DNA from: Metarhizium brunneum
Lineage: Eukaryota > Ascomycota > Sordariomycetes > Hypocreales > Clavicipitaceae
Length of the DNA stretch: 64,000 nt
Reading direction: 5' to 3'
Assembly: GCF_013426205.1 (NCBI RefSeq)
Contig: NC_089424.1
Coordinates: forward strand, 3,286,001-3,350,000
Part shown: positions 13,601 through 26,800 of the stretch, piece by piece
Layout: each line of letters starts with the position of its first letter
Position numbering within the stretch: the first letter of the stretch is position 1
Position numbers and translations under genes: made by a program
The notes under the pieces: generated by a model
Database searches by the model: none
What the model was told of the DNA's origin: nothing
Seen by the model: only the letters and a program-made list of their open reading frames with translations

Positions 13601-16600
13601 CCTCAAAGTTTGTCCAGGGCAGGCGACTGCGGTTAGCCGTTCCCAGCAACCTAGATCCCCCGGTGGCAGTAGTATCATTTTGCACTCTTTGATACTGCTG
13701 GTCGTGGCGTCCCTCGGTTCGGTCTTGGCAACTGCAACTTAAGCATATGCGCAGCAGGGACCTGCGTTGATGATGGTGACGGCAGCAATGGGATGGGCGC
13801 AATAAGGATGAACGGGATACAAAGGCGGTGATGGCCCTCACGTCCAAGAATACGGCGCAGGGCGTACGGGTGCAAATTAGTGCAATGACGAGGCCAACAG
13901 CCGCCAGCCAAACTCAAGGGCCGTAGGCACCAAGGAACGAAAGCTTCCGCCGTCGACTCCTGATGGCGTTGACGAGGATGCCTGAATAGAGATTCATAGT
14001 GTGGCTGAGCTAGTCCAAAGGCCTTAATTGTTGCCTTCGTAGCTAGCGGCTGCAACGACTCGGCCGACTCTTCTCCTGCCTTCTTGTGCGAGAAGGGGGT
14101 CCACTTACATCATCGTATTTCCGACTTCGTACTCACCAGGTGTTTAAAATGACTGCCGAGGGAAGTCACGTCCATGCGACCTGCTTTAAGTTCAAACCTC
14201 CAGTCCGCGCTTGTAGTCGAGACACCTGGAGCAATTGGACCAAATCCCTAGAGAGAGTCAAGAAGCCTGGTCCAACTTGGCATGCATTAACGAAACCCGA
14301 ACATGACAGAAAGGCACTCGCACACGGCAGGCATTTCGGGAAGGCTGCCACAGCAATCTACTGCTTTGCGAGGCAATATTCCATCTCAGCCATGACCTCA
14401 TTGACGCCGATGGCGATTGCCCCATTCCCGGCTTGTTCAGCCCGAAGAGGATTGTGGCTATTGTTCTGTTGCGCGACAATACAACACCAACTAGGACTGG
14501 AACGCGTTTTGTACATACAAAGGGCAATAAAGCCACAGCATTTTCGGACTGACCATCTCCATCAGGCAAGGCGAAGATCGCATGGATATTTGTGAGAACA
14601 CAACTCCATCAGCCAACCAATTCTGGCTCTTGCAATCACATCATCTGATATCGACATCTGGATCCTTGTGGCCCCTTTGTCACCAATGCAGAGCCTGGCC
14701 GCTAGCGAATGGGGCAGCCACCTTTCAAACGGCCCCAAGCCACGACGGCCCCGTCCTTCAAGATCAATCCATACATAGAACACGGCAGACGGGGCAATCC
14801 TTGCTCCATCTCGCCACAATGGCGAACGGCTATCACACCCTCAAGTCAGCGCACATAATTCCGTTGGCAAAAGGCGGCCACGGCGAGAAACGGAGAAAAT
14901 CTGCACCCAAAATTTAACATGCAGACGTCGGCTGAGATCCGCTGTATCTCAGCACCCAACACTGAGGTTGCACGAAGTTAGTTGCTGGGCCGTTTGGCGT
15001 CGCAAGACGCCAAGGGTTCGCACTAGCAGATTTCGCCATGCGTGTCTCACTCCCTGGTTAGTGATCAGCGTTTTCTAGAAGTTGAAGCCTAAACACATCT
15101 CCCGTGTTGCGTACTTTGCTCTATCGACTCTAGTATTAGCTTCCTCTCATCTCCACATGGTCCGTAATGTTCGCTGGGCGCCTGAAGTACTAACGCGATC
15201 AAATTCTGGCTAGGCAACCCAGACATTTCATGTGTCACAACTCCTGTTATTCTCAACATGGTTGTGCCTGTTGAGCCGCAGCCAGCTTCACAGAAAGACT
15301 CCGCTTACAGAGGTTCCGAGATGCGGGCGCATTACGCATAGTCGTTGATGACTTTTGTGGCGAGCTATTGTTTTCAGTCGGCAAAAGCACCCTTTTTTAG
15401 TCAGCACTGCAACTGGTAGCATGAATTGGTGGCGGCAGGCCGCAGAACACCCTTGGGCATACACCACGCGTTAGACTGAGTCTCGTTTTACTTAAGCATG
15501 CATCAAGTTTGTCGATCTAAAACATGGATCAAGCCATGCTCTTCAGTGCCATCGTCAGTCACTAGCAAGGACAAGCAGAGTCCAGCATGTTGGTTGCGAC
15601 GGTATGTTTTAATGAATCGGATACTGAGTTACTGCCTGCTAATTTCACGATCAACAAATCGGAGCTGGTCGGGTATGATCTCAATGGCCGCGGAAGCTCC
15701 CATTAATTTCAAGGCGCACCCGCCAATCAGAATAGTCCTCTGGCTGGTTTGAATCGAACCAGACGAGATCTATTGTGGAAATTGCAGGACAAAGGTCAGA
15801 CAGCGCCTACCCAGAGCAGCACCTTCTGTTTTAACGACTCTGCCAAAAACAGAGGCCTCCTACAAAAGGAGGTCTTATTTTGGTAGATCTTCTATTTTTC
15901 CTTGGTACACCGTCAATGCCTTTCACGATTCTCTAGTGCTGCCAGTTCCCCTGAGAGCGTTAGAGCGGGCCCTCTATTTCATGTGCTTCAGACTGGACGG
16001 TTAATTTGATCCAACCAGTCGGATACGTTGAGGCTCACACCCACCGGAGTCCGGACTACCGTGCCTGTTTGCGAAGCTTGGCCAACAATGGGCCTAATCT
16101 TAGTTGCTGGGCTAATACTCGGTATCGCATGAGCCAAAGGGCCCTTTGCCTTCCTGCCCCAAATGCTCCTCGGCCTGTTGATTCTTCACCCAGAGACAGT
16201 GGCCAACGCAGCGCAAAGACTTGCGATGGATGGGCCTGGATAATAGCTCTGGAATCACTGAGGAACGCCTCGTGGAAGCAGACCAGGGGCGCGATTGGGG
16301 TCTAAGCCTCGAGGAATCCAAAAAGCCCTGCCCAAGGCGGTCTAGCTCCACTCCGTACCTGGAGATGCTTCTGGCCAATGACATGCCTCCCTTTGCCTGT
16401 TCAAACACGGTCGGCTTCACCTTGTGGCCATTCAGCTCTCATTGCACTCATCGTTCGCCCACTGGGTGGTCGAAAAATTATGACCACAAACTGTACGTAC
16501 CACCTGTTCATATCCAATTTTTGATATGAGTCCTCGTCTGACAATGTTCCAGCCTGTACATACATACATGGCCGCCACGCACTAAGCGTCCTTTGAGGCT

Positions 16601-19600
16601 GCCGCTCGCCGCCCATGCGGGTGTTCTCAACCGCGTGCGTTGGTCCTCAACCCCGCTTGAGGCGGTCTTGGTCCAAAAGCTTGGCTCCCCCGCACTATCT
16701 TCATGTATACTCACCAACTAGTTGCCGAGTTGGGAAACGTTATACGAGACGCGGAGAGAGTGTCACAGCATTCGTGGTCATAGAGCCATCTATCTACATT
16801 GTACGAACAACAGGCAAGATCATGGCCAAAAAAGAATCGACAACTCTCTTTTATTTGTGTTTCGAGAACTGGAAACCCGGAAGCCCCGGCTAGAATGCAC
16901 AGCCTTTTGGTCTTTGGTAGTCTTTGAATGGCGTTGAATAAGAGTTGTGCTTGTTGTCTTGGCGCAGGATAGGTGCCAACTCGGTATTCTTCGCCTTGTG
17001 CCGGCATATCTAGCTGCGGAACAATGTCCCGCCCATCGGAATTCACCCTTGGAGTTCGGAGCCGGCCTGGCGTGACGAATGTCTAACTGCCAGGCAAAGT
17101 CCCAGCACTTGACTTTTCGCCTCTGAAACACAAAAACAAAGAACAAAGTGCAGTTGGTTCTCTTTGAGAAGTCTCTTTGAAAGTTCAAGAGGTATGCTCG
17201 GACTTTATTCTACAATTCCATGTCCTTGCTGTCTTTCGTGGTCCAACACAGTTGGCGGCGTGATGAGATGAAGACTTCCGGCGACTCACTGTTCGGGCCC
17301 AGAAAATTTCGCTTTTTCTAGGCTTTAAAGTCTTTTTTAGGCAAGTCCAATGATTCAAGTCCGGGGATGCGTTGGGCACAAAATCTCCAAAAGCTCTACA
17401 CTATCAGTTGGCTAGTTCAAACACCCCCTTCTCCGACGATATGCCAATACCATTGGCTTTCTTGGTTTTGCCCTTGTCCAAGGTGACAGAGGTCTGGCCA
17501 CGAGGTTGAGCTAATGGGTATACACAATGGAGGAGCTTCTCGATTGTATATCCATCGTACCGTTCCAGGCGGTTACTGGTGCATACAGAATTAACCGGCA
17601 AACACACCAAGATGCATCTGGTCTTCCCCAGACCTTCTCTGCCTGCTGACACATGATTTCCCCGCAAAGATGGGGCTTATGGCAAGACCCCAGGGGCGGG
17701 CCCTGGCATCGTCAGATTTGACGAGAACGACCCGAGCTAGCCCTTGAGGTTTTTGGCGCTTTTCAATAACGTAACTCCCAGTGCTAGCCCATGCCCAACA
17801 ATGAAGCGGACAATGGGTAGCCGTCCTCCCATCGGGGGAGAAAAGGGAGACAACATCATGGCCATGGCCGAATGTCGATGGCGGTGCGGCCTTGTCCAAC
17901 GTGAGGTCATTATAACCGTAAATATAGGGAATTGGATATTTTGCACACTGGCGACGGCGGCGTCAACCACCAGATGATCAACACGTGGGAGGCTCCAGCA
18001 TCCCCACGGGGTCGACGCGCCATTACATAGCCGTTCCCCGAGTGTTCGCTAACCCGCAAACTGTTACCAGACCGCATCAGCACGCATGCGGGCCAGCAAA
18101 CATTTCCTCGACGAGAAGCTCGAGATCGTGCAACGGCAGGGTGGCTATTACACAACCGCGACGACATGGAATTCGCTTGCGCTGCCGACAGGGGCGTGGT
18201 AGGAACCGGTCAGTTCAGGTGTAACCCCCGCCCTGCAGGCGCAAAAGTTCCTGACTGTCCGGAGAATGACGGTAATCGCACCGCCCTGCGCATCTCCAGT
18301 GCAGTCCGGTGCTGCTTCAATTTGCGAGAGCCATGGAGGATTGCACATTGTCCATGCTTCTCCATGTCACCAGCGCTGGGTGTCCGCACCGCCCCGTGGT
18401 CCCCTTTGCCCATGGAAGCAACAAGTCCATCAAGCAGTCGACGACGTTTCTCTCGGCCGAGACTTCAGTGAGGTGCTTGACCCCGCGTGTAACATGCGCG
18501 CTGCCCCCACGGTAACGGTTCCCATCGTGAATTCTCATCGCCAAGATTCATGAGAAGACGCAGGGCCCTCGTTTGGCGGTCAAGACGCATTTTTGCTGGA
18601 CATGGCCGCCGTTGCAAGGGATGGGCAACATCGGACGGGACCGCACATGCAGCAATCGAGGAGGCTGTCATGAGGCCAACTGGTGTTTCCAGCTTCCCCC
18701 CCATGTCCTCACGTTGATGCCTGTCGAGTGTCGGATCACAATGTCATGGCAACAAGCGAGCCCTCCTGCCTTCCACACTTGACGCCACAGTTTGAAGATG
18801 ATGTGTAAAAAAAATAATAATAAAAAAAACACAAAAACACGGTTGGCCAGCCTGAAATCAAACAGACTTGACAATGGCATTTGGGCCGAGAATAGCCATG
18901 GTTCACTAGCCGACACACAGTTTATCCATGAGCGCCAGGGGATAATTAACTTGGGTAGGCAGACAAAAATGCTAGATGGACGTCGATGTTGTCAATCGCG
19001 CTCGGATGAAGCAGCCCTACCCAATCACCATTGGATGTATGCATGAATATTTTTGCAGCCTAAAACAAGGCCTGCCTTTGATGAAACCGATTTCGACATC
19101 AGTTACCAAAAGCGCAACATTCGAATGCTTGTTCTTCATGGCGGCCATGCAAGCTTCCGGGCGGCTGAAAGGCTCCATCAATGCCGTCACTCGGCCCTTG
19201 CTCCATGTCTGCACAAAGTACGGCCACGCGCGTACAGAGTCCTCACTATGACCAGCACCGGCGCTCTGCATCTCGATTCTGACTGCGCAGGCGATAACGT
19301 GACGGACACACGTGCACGGGCAGGGCGCCTCATCAGCCGAAGACGCCAGCAAGGACAACAGCACGGCAATATATGCTGGTACGGCTACAGGACTACATAT
19401 TTATGTAGAAAACACCCCCACAGGCACCTGGACCAAATAATGACGTTGTAGCGGGCTGCCGCTATTGTGTTGAGCTGGTCTTCTTCCTTCCCTTCTGGTC
19501 ATGGCACCAGGGCTCTAATCGCCGCGGCATACATACGTCCAGGCTCCATGGGGCAGTCGACGAAGAAAGAAAGCGGCAAACCCCCAGGTCGTGACGGGTA

Positions 19601-21373
19601 CGGCGTTTATCTGGACCCAAGTGCAAATCCCCAACGTCGTGATGCGGAATGCAGAGGCGGGCCGCTTGGGGAAGGTCTGTGGAATCTTCTCTTGTCCTTA
19701 TCAGGGAGCTACGGGGTAGCATGGGGCACGGGCTTTTCCTTTCAGTAAGGGGGGCGTTGGAATACGATGATCCGGTTCATTGAGCGCTTTCAGCCTAGAG
19801 ACCATTTGCGCAATGTTGCAGGTTCGAGGGAGCCACAGGCCCGACGGTGAAAGGTCCTACTAGTTCAATGTTGAGGAGATACCCACGGATGGAAGAGCAA
19901 GCATGGCATCCGACATCTTCTCACCAGGTTCGTCCCAGCGCCCTGATCGACAGCAAGGCCTTTCGGGATGCATAGTGCTGTTCCCGTCTAGATCTCTCCT
20001 GATTTGCACTACAAGCTGTCGCGGCTTGATCGGCTGGTTTTGCAGCCTCGAAAGTCGGGAGAACCAACGATCGACAGGTTCTCATGCAGAAGAGAACTCC
20101 GAGCGATGGGCTGAGAAGAAGCATGGTGAGGATGGATGCAAATCACCCTTTGAAACCATCACTCAAAAATGCAGAACGCCAAAAACCACCACCGACCTCC
20201 CGCTCGGCCAGTTTGTCATTGCTTACACTTGAAAAACCTACACCTGAGCCCTGGCCGCGAATTTTTCCACATTTACATAACCTGGGGTTGCCCCTTGTCA
20301 CTCGTAGTCCCTGATTGATACACAACGTTACACGTGGTAAATTGTCACACGTACAATACACAGTTCATCTTTTCTCAACCAATGTATAATGCCCCCCTCT
20401 GGCGTAGCGGAGCAGAAACGAGCAAAAAAGGGTCAAAGCACATCGTATAACGGCCAGGCCAAACAATAGAGTTTGCGAGTGGCCGGTCAAAGACTGTGCG
20501 GGGGATTATATAATAGTCGGCAGACACCTCTTGCCGGCTGACAGATACGATGCGGCCGATAATGGGACCCTTTAAACTTTAACTACTAATAGCCCACCTT
20601 ATTAGCATGGGCATGATAGGTTCGTTGCGTGGGAAACCGAGTGATGATGTCTAGATTGCGCCCAAATTCCCGGGGAGTTAGTCATCTGTTCTCATGAAGC
20701 CGTCATCGAAGCGCCGAGTCTGTACGGTGCATTGGTGTTGAGAAACGTTTGTACAATATCGGTTTCCGAGGCGTGCAAGTTTATTTCCTTCGAGGGCGTT
20801 GACTAAAATCATGAGCGAGAAATGCATTCATAAACTTGGTTTTGAATTTAGGCTTACCCTAGAGTTGGCTACGAATTATTTTGGTTTGAGACTCGGGTAT
20901 TTTAAAGCTATAGCCGAGTGACTATTTAAATGGAATGAATCATGATTCAGCATATGTACGGTGATAGGTCCATGGTACTAGTAGTACATGGGAGAGACCC
21001 AAGACCATATTGTGAGTATAGCCGAAAACCGTGAGTTGGCATGTATTTGGGCCTGCCTGCCTGCCTGGGCAGAGGACAAGTCGAGGCCACACGCCGCCTG
21101 TTGTCAGCATATACGGCATGGGTTCCTTGTGCTCTCCGACGAATATGCGTAATCGTGGCCGTGGCGAATTATTGCCCGAGCAACATCGGCAATGGCATGC
21201 CTGACAAGTTTGCACTTGAAATGTGCCATCATCAACGAGGCGTTTGTTCATCCAAGAGACGGCTCGGACTAAGAAGAAGAAAGAATATATTACTATGCAT
21301 GCCCGAATAATGTATATCCATAATCTGTACAATCTAAACATGAAAAAGAAAGCGGGCTTGTCAACTATTCCGC
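10690..21373. other. Long gene-free stretch of normal composition
   Basis: About 10.7 kb with no frame carrying a recognisable domain on either strand. It is not conspicuously AT-rich, so it does not look like classical RIP-degraded transposon sequence by eye. It lies upstream of the Zn2Cys6 gene and downstream of the aspartic protease gene. It could hold regulatory DNA, a long non-coding RNA or old unrecognised repeats. The motif ATTAGTACTTAAGTAG near 13310-13327 recurs upstream of the recombinase at about 46556-46571. An A-rich patch lies near 18807-18840. Confidence 0.5.
11061..11082. repeat. C5/G5/G-run homopolymer patch
   Basis: Five C followed by five G, one T and a run of eleven G. 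It is a potential G-rich structure in intergenic DNA. A run like this is also a place where assembly length may be wrong. Confidence 0.7.
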
Positions 21374-23836
21374 CTACAGAGTGACAGCCAGGGCCCCGAC
21401 AATAATGGCAACGGCCATGATGGGAACGCGGGACCCAGAAGCACCACCCGTTAGAGGTGGTGAGGTCGTCTCAGGGCTGCATGTACTGCATGGCGTGTCG
21501 CTGGGCTTGGTTACGGTGGTGATGGTGCCGTTGGTGCCGGAAACTGTCGTGGGAACAGACCCGGGCGCCGTGACGACAGCAGTGATGCCTGGCTGGGTCT
21601 CGGCGGCTGTCGTCTCAGCAGGAGGCTGAGTCTGCGCTGGAGGAGGGAGGACGCAGTTGTCACCGCAGCCGGGGACGGGGGTAGGCTGGTCGGCAGTCGT
21701 TTGAGGCTCGACGGTGACGGTGAAGACGGTCGTGACCGTGTCACCTGGCTTGCATTCGCTGTCGCCCTCGCGGCAGGTGTGCGTCCGGGGAATGGTGAAG
21801 GTGGCGGTAGACTCGGGGCAGAGGTAGGTAGTCGATGTGATGACCTCGGTGGTGACATGTCCCTTGCTGCAAGACGCCTGCCCTGGGCATGAGGTGATGG
21901 TGTGCGTCTTGATGGTAGTGAATACGGACGTGATGCTCGGCGCGGACGTGATGGTTGGCTGCGCAGTAATGACAGTAGTGGGAGGTGGTTTGGTCTCGGT
22001 GGTTTGAGGAGGTTTGGCGGATGGAGTTGTGTTGTCGGGGCACCAAGTTGTTACGCCCGTGATGGTTTCGGTCGTGACAGATCCTATGGGGCATCCGGTA
22101 ACGTAGGGCGGGCAGGAAGTAATGGTGTGAACGCTGGTGGTGGTAAAGGTTGAGGTATAGGTAACAGGAACAGTGGTGATTTGTTCGGTACCAGTCGGGG
22201 GAGTGTTGGACGTGATGCTTATAAGCTTAGACGTGGTGCTTATAAGCTTAGACGTGTTAAGGATGGTGTTGTTGTTGTTGTTGTTGTGGCTAGTAGGAAC
22301 TAAAGTAGACGTTGTCGTGGGCTTGGCAGAGATGACGGTACTATTCTTAGCAGTGGGAATAGTGAGTGAAGGAGTAGAACTGGAACTGGCCGTGGGCTTT
22401 GCAGAGGTAATGACAGTGCTGCCATGAGCAGTGGGAATAGCAGCCGAAGTAGTTCTAGAATGAGTCGAGGTGGGAGAGGCAACAGAGCTGGAGCTGGGCG
22501 TGGATTGCGTAGAGCTAATCGTGCTGTTGTGACCAGTGGGAATAGGAGCTGAAGTAGTTTTGGAGTGAGTCGAGGTGGTCGTGGGCTTGGGCCTGCCGCA
22601 GTCACCTTCAACAGACGGAACAGCGTCGGGACCCGTACCAATAGCAAGCAGCGAAGAACCGCAATCCTCATTGTTGGCAAGGTGGATGTTGCGGTTGTCC
22701 TGGTCGTAGACGGCATATGCGCCGCGCAGGAAGGTATCGCCCAGCACGGGGAACTCATCATCGGGAGTGACGCCGAGGACACAGAGGTTGTTGTCGGGCT
22801 GTTTCCAGATGAAGTCGTCGTAAGGAACAACAATCTCGGTCTTGCCAAATTTGAAGTTTACGGAGCCATTCTTGGAGCCAACATCGCAGGGAACGCGGTA
22901 CAGACCAGATTTATCACCTTCGGGGGGAGCAGAGGCACCGGGGAAGGCGTCCTTGATCTTGTTGAAGTGTTTGGTGGGCAGGGCAGAAACGGTGTAGCCG
23001 CTGTCGAGAAGAACGGGCTGACCATTGGCCTGGTCGAATATCACCACCTTGGAGCCGTCCTCCTTGGTCACCGAGACGCCGTCGAGATAAATCCAGTAGC
23101 GTGTGAGCTTGTCGGGGGACTCGGCGGCAGGGATGATGGGTCGCTTCTCCAGGTGACCGGAGAACTTCTTTGTGTCGATACCGCCAAACACGACGGAACC
23201 TCGCTTGCTTGCCAAGGTGCGAATATCGAGGGAGAAAGCGCGGCTCTTGATGAAACCCTGCGCAGCCATGTTGTCCAGAACCAGCGGGTAATCGCTCTTC
23301 CAGCCCTTTAACTGAGGAGCAGCACCCAGGATACCAGCACTCGCAAACTCGCTATCGGTAGCAACACCAAACATCTGCTGGCTGATTTTGGCAGATCCAA
23401 TCTGGACGTAGTCGTAACCGTATTCGAGCTTGGCGAAGCCGGTCCCATATCGAATTTCGTGAGTTGTGTTGGTATCGACAAAAGTCTGACTGCCATTGAA
23501 ACGACCAAGTTTATCACAGAAGCCAGGGTCTGTAGATTTGCTGCACACGGGATTGATCCAGAGCTCGGCAGAACCAGTGTCGAAGTTGACTCTCACAGCT
23601 TGAGCAGGGGTGCCGACCTGCAGTTCAATAGAGTAAAAGAAGCCCGATTTCTCGGCATTGACACCGATTTCGTTTTGACGTCTAAGCATTCTGTTCTTGG
23701 TTGGAGCACCAGCAGCGATGTCAAGCGGGAATCGAATCAGACCAGGCTCCTGTACCATTCGATTATCCATGGGGAACTCGAGCAAGGCCTGCGTCGCCAG
23801 TGGCAGAGCCGCAAGTGAAAAGAGAGAGGACAACAT
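21374..23836 (-). CDS. GPI-anchored aspartic protease, yapsin/OPSB-like
   Basis: Pepsin-family (A1) endopeptidase of 820 aa, uninterrupted, predicted to act at the plasma membrane or cell wall. Residues 1-18 form a signal peptide. Arg52-Arg53 is a likely propeptide processing site. The two catalytic motifs are DTGS (Asp86) and DSG (Asp278), each with hydrophobic-hydrophobic flanks typical of pepsins. From about residue 400 to 790 the chain is Ser/Thr/Pro-rich. It contains repeated stretches (STHSKTTSAPIPT-like) and two cysteine modules of the form HTITSCP...VTTE.IT...CP. The C-terminus is a small-residue stretch followed by a hydrophobic tail, as in GPI signals. The stalk is much longer than in yeast yapsins, which suggests projection through the wall. 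A six-Asn run is encoded by a GTT repeat near 22265-22285. Substrates are unknown. Confidence 0.92.
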   Translation of the reverse strand: MLSSLFSLAALPLATQALLEFPMDNRMVQEPGLIRFPLDIAAGAPTKNRMLRRQNEIGVNAEKSGFFYSIELQVGTPAQAVRVNFDTGSAELWINPVCSKSTDPGFCDKLGRFNGSQTFVDTNTTHEIRYGTGFAKLEYGYDYVQIGSAKISQQMFGVATDSEFASAGILGAAPQLKGWKSDYPLVLDNMAAQGFIKSRAFSLDIRTLASKRGSVVFGGIDTKKFSGHLEKRPIIPAAESPDKLTRYWIYLDGVSVTKEDGSKVVIFDQANGQPVLLDSGYTVSALPTKHFNKIKDAFPGASAPPEGDKSGLYRVPCDVGSKNGSVNFKFGKTEIVVPYDDFIWKQPDNNLCVLGVTPDDEFPVLGDTFLRGAYAVYDQDNRNIHLANNEDCGSSLLAIGTGPDAVPSVEGDCGRPKPTTTSTHSKTTSAPIPTGHNSTISSTQSTPSSSSVASPTSTHSRTTSAAIPTAHGSTVITSAKPTASSSSTPSLTIPTAKNSTVISAKPTTTSTLVPTSHNNNNNNTILNTSKLISTTSKLISITSNTPPTGTEQITTVPVTYTSTFTTTSVHTITSCPPYVTGCPIGSVTTETITGVTTWCPDNTTPSAKPPQTTETKPPPTTVITAQPTITSAPSITSVFTTIKTHTITSCPGQASCSKGHVTTEVITSTTYLCPESTATFTIPRTHTCREGDSECKPGDTVTTVFTVTVEPQTTADQPTPVPGCGDNCVLPPPAQTQPPAETTAAETQPGITAVVTAPGSVPTTVSGTNGTITTVTKPSDTPCSTCSPETTSPPLTGGASGSRVPIMAVAIIVGALAVTL

Positions 23837-23879
23837 GATGGCAGTTTCTGTGTTTTACAACCTCTTATTCGTACGCCGG

Positions 23880-26800
23880 CAAAAACGAGTGACTGGGTAA
23901 CAACGTGTATAAGACGTCTTATACACAACAAAGAAAAGAATGTCTGCGGCCCACAAAGCAAAATGAAGAAAAAAAACAGCTCGTAAAGAAAGAATGTATA
24001 CGTTTAAAGAAAGACAAGTGGTTCAACACCACGAGGGACGGGAGAGGGAGGAGGACAAGGAAGACAAAGAGGAAGAGCAACCAGACATTCTTTCTATTTG
24101 CGGGTTCGTTCTGAAAAGATGGGTTTGCGAGCTAACATCCCGATGAGGGAACTCTCCTGGTGAGTTGGACACGAATTAGGAAAAGCCATCAACTGCATGG
24201 CGTACAAGGAAGCGGAAGACAAGGGTTCCAGCACCTGACATGCTACCAGACATACATACTAGGCGGCAACAAGAGCGCAATTGCGCACAGCACCAATACG
24301 CCGCTGACGGACATGTTGGCAGGCACACAGAGGCATGGTAGGGATGATGTCGCTTGTGTGGAAATGAAAGGCGACGTAACGCACAGTTTAGTCTGAGTGG
24401 CCTGCATGTGCAGATTAAGCGCCAGCCATGTGGAGAGCCGTTGCCAACCATGACCTGGAATTGTTTTTTTCTTTTCGCTGACTGAACGAGGCTCGTCGGG
24501 ATGATACATATTATGAACTGTTGTTGTACAACGGGACGTTTAGCTTTGACAAAGACGTGGGGAGGACAGGGATAATGCAGGTGACGCTCAGACTCAACCT
24601 TAATAACTGAAGCCATTTGTTTCATTCTCGGCGAGCTAAATCACGGGCCCCGTCTTGGTTTGTTTCCTGTTCAGTTGGAAATGTTAACCACCACCACATT
24701 CGTCGAGGAACTGGGCTGTGACGACGAACCATGGATTCCCGATATCCCGTTCTGCCCTCCTACAGAACCCAAGGCATGGCGAATTGCGATGATCCCTCGC
24801 CGTCTTCGGGGCGGAGGCGAGGCCCAAAGAGAGGGAGAGAGAGAGAGATGATCTCGCGCAGGGGCCGTTAATGCTGGTAGTAGTCCAAGAATAGCGCGCG
24901 CCTGGCGAATCACTGCCCGTTCAAGCTGGGTCGGGCGTCGGCTCGCTCAGAGGACAAGGATTTTAATCGCCCTTCTTCTCCATGTTGACCCACGAGTTTG
25001 CCGCCTTTGATCACGATCGACAGGGGCTCTCCCTGCGAGAAGTGGTGGGCGCTACTCCGCAGGTAAATCCGATTGCCAGTCAAAGCGCGGATGTGAACAA
25101 AAACTGGCCGTTCTGGACAAAAGAGGCAGCCCGGATGTGGGCACCGGGTTTAACAACTGCTTCCCGCCTTAAAATTAACGTTAAAGTTGGCTATGTTTGT
25201 ACGTCTGTGTTTCGCTCTCTGTGCCTTGAATGGATGATGCCGCCCTAGGGAATATTTCCGGGATGCTCGGGAGGATGTAGTGCGCAGTATCGGTTTTCAA
25301 TGGGACATGAATGGGCATATCGAACATGCCACTGTCTTGCTGCCTCTTTGGCCAAGCCAAGGGGCGCAGAATCCGCTTTGTCCATGTCTCGGGAAGCTCT
25401 GTTTGCGAGAATCCGCGAGGGCAAAAATCTGTGGGTACTTCAGGAGATGTCGTGTGGGCGGTGGCGCGAACCATTCAGGCACATGTACACATGTGCAACC
25501 TAGACCCTAGCATGGACCTAATGAAAGGGTTTGCCGCCCATTGACACCACAAAAAGTGGAGAACGCTCCACGTCCGTGTAAGGACTCTATCGCTACATGT
25601 ACGGAGTACCAACATGTATATATCACCACAGGACCCATTCGTGATGCGTTTTGGAAAGCCTGCCTTGTCAATGGGGTCCTATGTAAAGAGGTAAATGCAA
25701 AGAGTCTTGTTTGACACTGTAAACGCCGTAGAGAGGGCAGCTATATCGCAGCCTTTTGTAGAATCCAAGCTAGTACTATGTAGCCTCATGAAGAAGAATG
25801 CCTCCAACGTGACGTTGTCCCCAATTGGCCTTGGCGCCCACGGTCTGCTTGCTGCATCACAACTGGTAGCTGCTTCCTGTCGCAGTCTGGTGTCATCTTG
25901 TGGACTTGCAACATTTAGGAAAGAACCATCGGCCTGCTATCGGACACGTAAGCGATCCCTTTGTCTTCTTTTCAATCTTCTCTCTTTTCCTCTCCATCAC
26001 CACTACCATTATCACTGTCATCATTACCATTTGTCACCATCACCAGCATCATCACAACCACCAGCGTCATCACAACCAGCAGCATCAACAGCCATCAAAA
26101 CATCAACAGCCATAACCAGCATCACCGCCACCACTACCGCCACTATTACTACCACCACCCTCATCATCATTATCATCATTATCACCACCATCACCAACAT
26201 CACCATCATCACTATTATCATCATTATCGTTATCGTCACCATCACCACCACCACCACCACCACCACCAACAGCAACACTGTGAGTGATCTACCTTTCTCC
26301 CGTCTTGTTTGGCTGGTTGGGCCACCACTGTCCTGTGAGATGACTGCTGCTCTGATAATTGGCTATCAACGGGTATATTTTAATATACTAGCCGTAATTG
26401 CGATGATCTGAAAAGCCCACGCCACAAGTGTCTGCTGACAAGCCTGCTCTTCAACATTCATAACGACCACTTCTGATATTGGCACTGACATGACCATTGT
26501 GATAGGGATTACCATCACTTTCATCTCCTCCGAGCCCACCGGTGGCTTCTCGCCGCAAATGCAGTAAATGCAGTCCTGAGTGGCACCAGAACCATCGAGC
26601 AGTGGCACCGAGCAATCTACACCGAGAGTGCGGCCCGGGCTGCCGTTGTGTTGGGTCAAAATATATGATATTCAGAGACTGCTGGTCACGATACAGGGTT
26701 TCAGGGGTCCAACCGGGTATACAAGTGTCAAATTTGCATGTTCTCAAGGGCTTCCAAAGAAGAAGTGTATTCAATCAACATTGTCAAATCCGTCACTTTC

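Noticed and set aside
15735..15775. GGTTCGATTC on the minus strand, resembling a tRNA T-arm
   Set aside because: It is half of a near-palindrome (CTGGTTTGAATCGAACCAG); no acceptor stem, D-arm or anticodon arm can be formed around it.
25695..26411. 238-aa open frame
   Set aside because: Most of it is the translation of a CAY-rich simple repeat; the remainder has no recognisable domain.
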